Made by a program: the position numbers and the translations under genes. The notes below the pieces were generated by a model that saw only the letters and a program-made list of their open reading frames with translations, did not search any database and had not been told where the DNA came from. Below, one piece after another: positions 4,728-6,984 of a stretch of 6,984 nucleotides of DNA (positions are counted from its first letter, which is position 1; every line of letters begins with the position of its first letter). The DNA is from Microcaldota archaeon (GTDB taxonomy: Archaea > Micrarchaeota > Micrarchaeia > Anstonellales > Bilamarchaeaceae), in assembly GCA_013331535.1 (NCBI GenBank), contig DUGF01000054.1, positions 1-6,984 of the forward strand. The letters run 5' to 3'.

Positions 4728-4745
4728 TCGCGATGGGGGCGTTGC

Positions 4746-4757
4746 TTTTTATATATT
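4746..4757 (+). promoter_or_regulatory. tRNA-Arg terminator merging into the ftsZ TATA box
   Basis: The bases TTTTTATATATT begin five bases after the tRNA-Arg discriminator. The T5 run (4746-4750) is a plausible terminator for the tRNA, and TTTATATAT (4748-4756) is a good TATA box predicting ftsZ transcription from about 4778-4782. Confidence 0.55.
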
Positions 4758-4787
4758 ATGTTATAATAGGCTAACAACTATTTTTAT

Positions 4788-4791
4788 GGTG
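4788..4791 (+). promoter_or_regulatory. GGTG ribosome-binding site for ftsZ
   Basis: GGTG lies six bases before the ATG at 4798 and overlaps the alternative upstream ATG at 4786. It favours 4798 as the true start, in line with the GGTGA sites of other genes here. Confidence 0.5.
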
Positions 4792-4797
4792 TTTATT

Positions 4798-5916
4798 ATG
4801 ACGAATGAGCAACAACTTACGGCTCCAGTGCAGCAATATACGATTCAACAGTCTACGATAAAATCTCCCGCAAGTGCAGATGATGAAGAGATAATGAAAT
4901 TCATAGAAGAATCGAAACAAAAAATTATAGTAATGGGGGCTGGAGGAAGCGGAACAAACACACTTGATAGATTATTCGAGATGGGCATTGGCAATGTGGG
5001 ATTGATAGCAATGAATACTGATGCAAAGCATCTTCTCAAAATTCGCGCTAACAAAAAAATCATCATCGGAAAAAAACTCACGCAGGGACGAGGCGCGGGA
5101 AGCAATCCGCAAATCGGAGAAGACGCGGCAAAGGAATCAATAAACGAAATAAAGGAACTCGTAAAAGATGCAGCAATGGTTTTCGTGACATGCGGACTTG
5201 GAGGTGGAACCGGAACTGGAAGCGCCCCGGTTATAGCAGAGACTGCAAGACAAGCTGGAGCATTAACGGTTGCAGTAGTTACTCTTCCGTTTGCATCTGA
5301 GGGAAAAATCCGGATGGAAAACGCAATACATGGATTGGAAAAATTGAAAAGACACACGGATACTATTATAGTAATAAAGAATGACAAATTGATGACACTT
5401 GCTCCGGATTTGCCGCTCAATACCGCGTTTAAGGTGTGCGATGAGGTTCTCGCAGGCTCTGTAAAGGGAATTGCAGAACTAGTTACAAAGGCAGGTCTTG
5501 TAAACGTTGATTTTGCAGATTTGAGAACAATACTTAATGATGCAGGCTATGCAGTAATCGGACTTGGTGAGGCATCACTTGATGCGAAACACGAGGATCG
5601 CGCTCGCGTTGCAGTTGAAACAGCTCTTAATTCTCCGATGCTTGATGCAGATATCAGCACGTCTACAAGAGCACTTATAAATGTAATAGGCGGAGATGAT
5701 ATGACACTTAAAGAGGCAGAACTCGTGGTGTCGGAAACCGCAAAAAGAATAAACAGCGAGGCACATATCATCTGGGGTTCGCGCATTGAGGAAAATATCA
5801 AGAAGTCATCCATGCGCGTGTTGATCGTGCTTGCAGGAGTGAAATTCCCGAAATTCGAGTATAAGACTCATGGCGCGGATTCGATAGAAAATCTGGATTT
5901 GGATCTCATAGGGTAA
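4798..5916 (+). CDS. ftsZ: Cell division protein FtsZ
   Basis: A tubulin-family GTPase that polymerises into the division ring. With the start at 4798 it has 372 residues. Visible elements are a variable N-terminal tail (1-40), the nucleotide-binding MGAGGSGTN (46-54), NTDA (73-76), the tubulin signature GGGTGTGSAP (135-144), and the T7 synergy loop NVDFADL (236-242), whose Asp238 and Asp241 complete the active site of the next subunit. The C-terminal subdomain runs to about 350 and ends in a short tail (SIENLDLDLIG). All catalytic motifs are intact. An ATG four codons earlier (4786) would add MVFI; GGTG spacing favours 4798. It heads the ftsZ-secE-spt5 unit, a conserved order in archaea. Confidence 0.97.
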   Translation: MTNEQQLTAPVQQYTIQQSTIKSPASADDEEIMKFIEESKQKIIVMGAGGSGTNTLDRLFEMGIGNVGLIAMNTDAKHLLKIRANKKIIIGKKLTQGRGAGSNPQIGEDAAKESINEIKELVKDAAMVFVTCGLGGGTGTGSAPVIAETARQAGALTVAVVTLPFASEGKIRMENAIHGLEKLKRHTDTIIVIKNDKLMTLAPDLPLNTAFKVCDEVLAGSVKGIAELVTKAGLVNVDFADLRTILNDAGYAVIGLGEASLDAKHEDRARVAVETALNSPMLDADISTSTRALINVIGGDDMTLKEAELVVSETAKRINSEAHIIWGSRIEENIKKSSMRVLIVLAGVKFPKFEYKTHGADSIENLDLDLIG

Positions 5917-5959
5917 TTGATAATGATTATTGATATCCGAATAACATCAAGGTGAAAAA

Positions 5960-6127
5960 ATGGATCTTAGAGATTTGTTTAGACGATGTATAAGAATATT
6001 CTATATTTCAAGAAAACCCACTGGTGAAGAATTCAATAAAGTGGCAAAGGTCACTGCACTTGGCATGGTGCTGATTGGATTAATTGGAATAATAATCTCG
6101 TTCCTATTCGGCATGATAGGCGGTTAA
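5960..6127 (+). CDS. secE: Protein translocase subunit SecE (Sec61 gamma)
   Basis: SecE clamps the SecY channel in the cytoplasmic membrane. The 55-residue protein has the short archaeal form: an amphipathic cytoplasmic N-terminal helix (MDLRDLFRRCIRIFYISRKP), the conserved hinge P-T-G-E-E-F-N-K-V-A-K-V, and a single membrane helix (about 33-52, ALGMVLIGLIGIIISFLFGM). GGTGA (5951-5955) lies four bases before the ATG. It starts 43 bases after ftsZ and is followed by spt5, the standard archaeal neighbour. Confidence 0.92.
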   Translation: MDLRDLFRRCIRIFYISRKPTGEEFNKVAKVTALGMVLIGLIGIIISFLFGMIGG

Positions 6128-6165
6128 GATAATTAAAAGAAATGATGAAATAAAATGTGATTGAA

Positions 6166-6615
6166 ATGATATACACGCTCAGAGTAACAACCGGACAGGA
6201 AAGAATTATTTCTGAAATGCTTACTAAAAAGGCAAGAGCAGAAAAACTGAATATTTATTCGATTGTTCACATAGAAACTGTGAAGGGGTACCTTTTTGTA
6301 GAAGCTCCTGATGAAAACGTTGCGGTTAAACTAATTCAAAGAGTAAAACATGTGAAAGGAATTCTCAAAAGACCGATAACGCTTGATGAAATAAGCAGCC
6401 TGATTAAGGCAACAAAGCAGCCATTGGTTACCGTGGAAGTCGGCGATATGGTAGAAATGACTTCAGGTCCGTTTAAAGGAGAACGGGCAAAGGTCACAAA
6501 GATAGATGAGGCAAAGGACGAACTGACAGTTGAACTTGTCGAGGTTGCAGTACCTATTCCAGTAACAATCAAAAGCAAGATGATCAGGCTGTTCCAGAAG
6601 GCGAAGAGTGTGTGA
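6166..6615 (+). CDS. spt5: Transcription elongation factor Spt5 (NusG family)
   Basis: Spt5 binds the RNA polymerase clamp, usually with Spt4, and raises processivity. It has 149 residues: the NGN domain (about 1-82, beginning MIYTLRVTTGQE, the typical archaeal opening, with VHIETVKGYLFVEA in the middle) and a KOW domain (about 90-145, VGDMVEMTSGPFKGERAKV). The frame can start at GTG 6157 (MIEM...), but the ATG at 6166 matches the family N-terminus, and GTGAT before it may act as a weak ribosome site. It ends 18 bases before tRNA-Gly. In many archaea uL11, uL1 and uL10 come next; here they do not. Confidence 0.95.
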   Translation: MIYTLRVTTGQERIISEMLTKKARAEKLNIYSIVHIETVKGYLFVEAPDENVAVKLIQRVKHVKGILKRPITLDEISSLIKATKQPLVTVEVGDMVEMTSGPFKGERAKVTKIDEAKDELTVELVEVAVPIPVTIKSKMIRLFQKAKSV

Positions 6616-6648
6616 TTCTTTAATTTTTCTAATGCGGTTGTAGTCTAG

Positions 6649-6694
6649 AGCCTTGAATGACAAATAATTCAGTATTTGTCAGCAAAGCTGACAG
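6649..6694 (+). other. tRNA-Gly intron 1 (D-loop)
   Basis: A 46-base insertion after G15 (6648); the AG at both ends allows a two-base shift. It can form either GACAAATA/TATTTGTC (6659-6680) or TGTCAGC-AAA-GCTGACA (6677-6693), which exclude each other. GTC (6643-6645) can pair with GAC (6690-6692) as a relaxed junction helix. Confidence 0.65.
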
Positions 6695-6736
6695 TGGTAG
6701 GATCTGAGCTTCCCAAGCTCATGACCCGGGTCCGAA

Positions 6737-6777
6737 TTCGATTTCGCACTTTCAGTCCCGCGTTTTAATGACGGCTT
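6737..6777 (+). other. tRNA-Gly intron 2 (T-loop, 59/60)
   Basis: A 41-base intron at the same site as in tRNA-Arg. The T-stem is the outer helix; CCG (6732-6734) pairs with CGG (6772-6774) as most of the central helix, with a T-C mismatch at the first position; bulges AAT (6735-6737) and TTT (6776-6778); inner pairing TCG (6738-6740) with TGA (6769-6771). Cuts after the second bulge base leave TCCGAA plus T60. Confidence 0.65.
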
Positions 6778-6792
6778 TCCCGGCGACCGCAA

Positions 6793-6797
6793 TTTTT
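6793..6797 (+). terminator. T5 run after tRNA-Gly
   Basis: TTTTT starts two bases past the tRNA discriminator and overlaps the first bases of the convergent glyA stop region. It is a likely terminator for the ftsZ-to-tRNA-Gly transcript. Confidence 0.4.
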
Positions 6798-6984
6798 ATT
6801 TATAAACCGGAAACTTTCCGCACATTGCTTCGACTTCCCCGCGGATTTTATCCTTGAGTGCAGCATCCTGCGGATTGGAAACGACTGCGAGTATCATTTT
6901 CGCAATCTCTTTCATTTCGCTTTCCCTCATTCCGCGGGTGGTAAGTGCCGGAGTTCCAAGACGTATCCCACTTGTGATAAACGG
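6796..6984 (-). CDS. glyA: Serine hydroxymethyltransferase, C-terminal part (partial)
   Basis: The last 62 residues of a PLP enzyme that interconverts serine and glycine while loading a one-carbon unit on a folate or pterin carrier. The diagnostic C-terminal segment is at the start of the visible part: SGIRLGTPALTTRGM, then MKEIAKMI, a family signature that includes the conserved carboxylate-binding Arg of SGIRLGT. The tail ends GEVEAMCGKFPVYK. The gene enters from the right edge; the start is outside. Its stop is four bases from the end of the convergent tRNA-Gly. Confidence 0.95.
   Translation of the reverse strand, partial: PFITSGIRLGTPALTTRGMRESEMKEIAKMILAVVSNPQDAALKDKIRGEVEAMCGKFPVYK

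Larger units (their letters stand above)
4457..4741 (+). tRNA. tRNA-Arg(GCG), interrupted by three introns
   Basis: The acceptor GCTCCCA (4457-4463) pairs with TGGGGGC (4734-4740), with one G-U pair; the discriminator is G4741. The D-stem is GTCT (4466-4469) with GGAC (4513-4516). The anticodon stem is CAAGC (4518-4522) with GCTTG (4560-4564), and the spliced loop is CTGCGAA with anticodon GCG at 4525-4527. The T-stem is TCGCG (4569-4573) with CGCGA (4729-4733), and the spliced T-loop is TTCAAAT. Introns of 34, 30 and 148 bases (D-loop, 37/38 and 59/60) leave exactly 73 bases, the standard class I length without CCA. At 37/38 the fold is a fully canonical bulge-helix-bulge. A T-run follows at once. 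Confidence 0.9.
6634..6791 (+). tRNA. tRNA-Gly(CCC), interrupted by two introns
   Basis: The acceptor GCGGTTG (6634-6640) pairs with CGACCGC (6784-6790), with one G-U pair; the discriminator is A6791. The D-stem is GTCT (6643-6646) with GGAT (6700-6703). The anticodon arm is TGAGC-TTCCCAA-GCTCA (6705-6721), anticodon CCC at 6712-6714. The T-stem is CCGGG (6726-6730) with CCCGG (6779-6783). Removing 46 bases from the D-loop and 41 from the T-loop leaves 71 bases, the usual tRNA-Gly length. The spliced T-loop reads TCCGAAT, so position 55 would be C instead of the near-universal U. No TATA box is seen in the 18-base gap after spt5, so it is probably processed from that transcript. Confidence 0.88.

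Noticed and set aside
4845..5420. Long minus-strand open frame of 191 codons inside ftsZ
   Set aside because: It is antisense to a complete FtsZ with all motifs, and the translation is low-complexity Ser/Ile/Pro without family features; an open frame by codon bias.

Overview
This window is archaeal and most likely comes from a small-genome DPANN lineage close to Micrarchaeota/ARMAN. The protein set shows the domain: RNA polymerase subunit D, uS13, uS4, uS11, aEF-1beta, a tiny zinc-ribbon protein that usually travels with aEF-1beta, FtsZ, SecE and Spt5. TATA-like boxes lie about 25 bases before starts, and GGTGA ribosome-binding sites sit 4-7 bases before most start codons. The lineage call is inference; it rests mainly on the heavily intron-disrupted tRNAs.

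Layout. The left edge holds the membrane-anchored C-terminus of a plus-strand gene (to 94), then a convergent unrecognised 115-residue coiled-coil protein (105-452, minus). Bases 453-789 hold no convincing protein but contain nested hairpins and a possible pseudoknot on the plus strand. Next comes a minus-strand tRNA-Leu(GAG), spread over 246 bases by three apparent introns, downstream of the classical archaeal block uS13 - uS4 - uS11 - rpoD (3820 down to 1147, read leftward). Between uS13 and uS4 the uS4 ribosome-binding site and start codon appear as tandem copies, making two mini-ORFs. A second minus-strand unit (4335 to 3909) carries the zinc-ribbon protein and aEF-1beta.

Divergently, on the plus strand, comes tRNA-Arg(GCG): 285 bases reduced to a 73-base tRNA by three introns, one of them 148 bases long in the T-loop. 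Its terminal T-run merges into the TATA box of ftsZ. ftsZ - secE - spt5 follow in the usual archaeal order, but the expected uL11/uL1 genes are replaced by tRNA-Gly(CCC), which has two introns and probably rides on the same transcript. The right edge is the C-terminus of a convergent glyA (serine hydroxymethyltransferase).

The genes serve transcription (RpoD, Spt5), translation (ribosomal proteins, aEF-1beta, tRNAs), secretion (SecE) and cell division (FtsZ). The outstanding feature is the tRNA set: all three tRNAs are split in the D-loop, two in the T-loop at 59/60, two at 37/38, and one in the variable arm. Several junctions fold into bulge-helix-bulge motifs whose predicted cuts give mature tRNAs of normal length.
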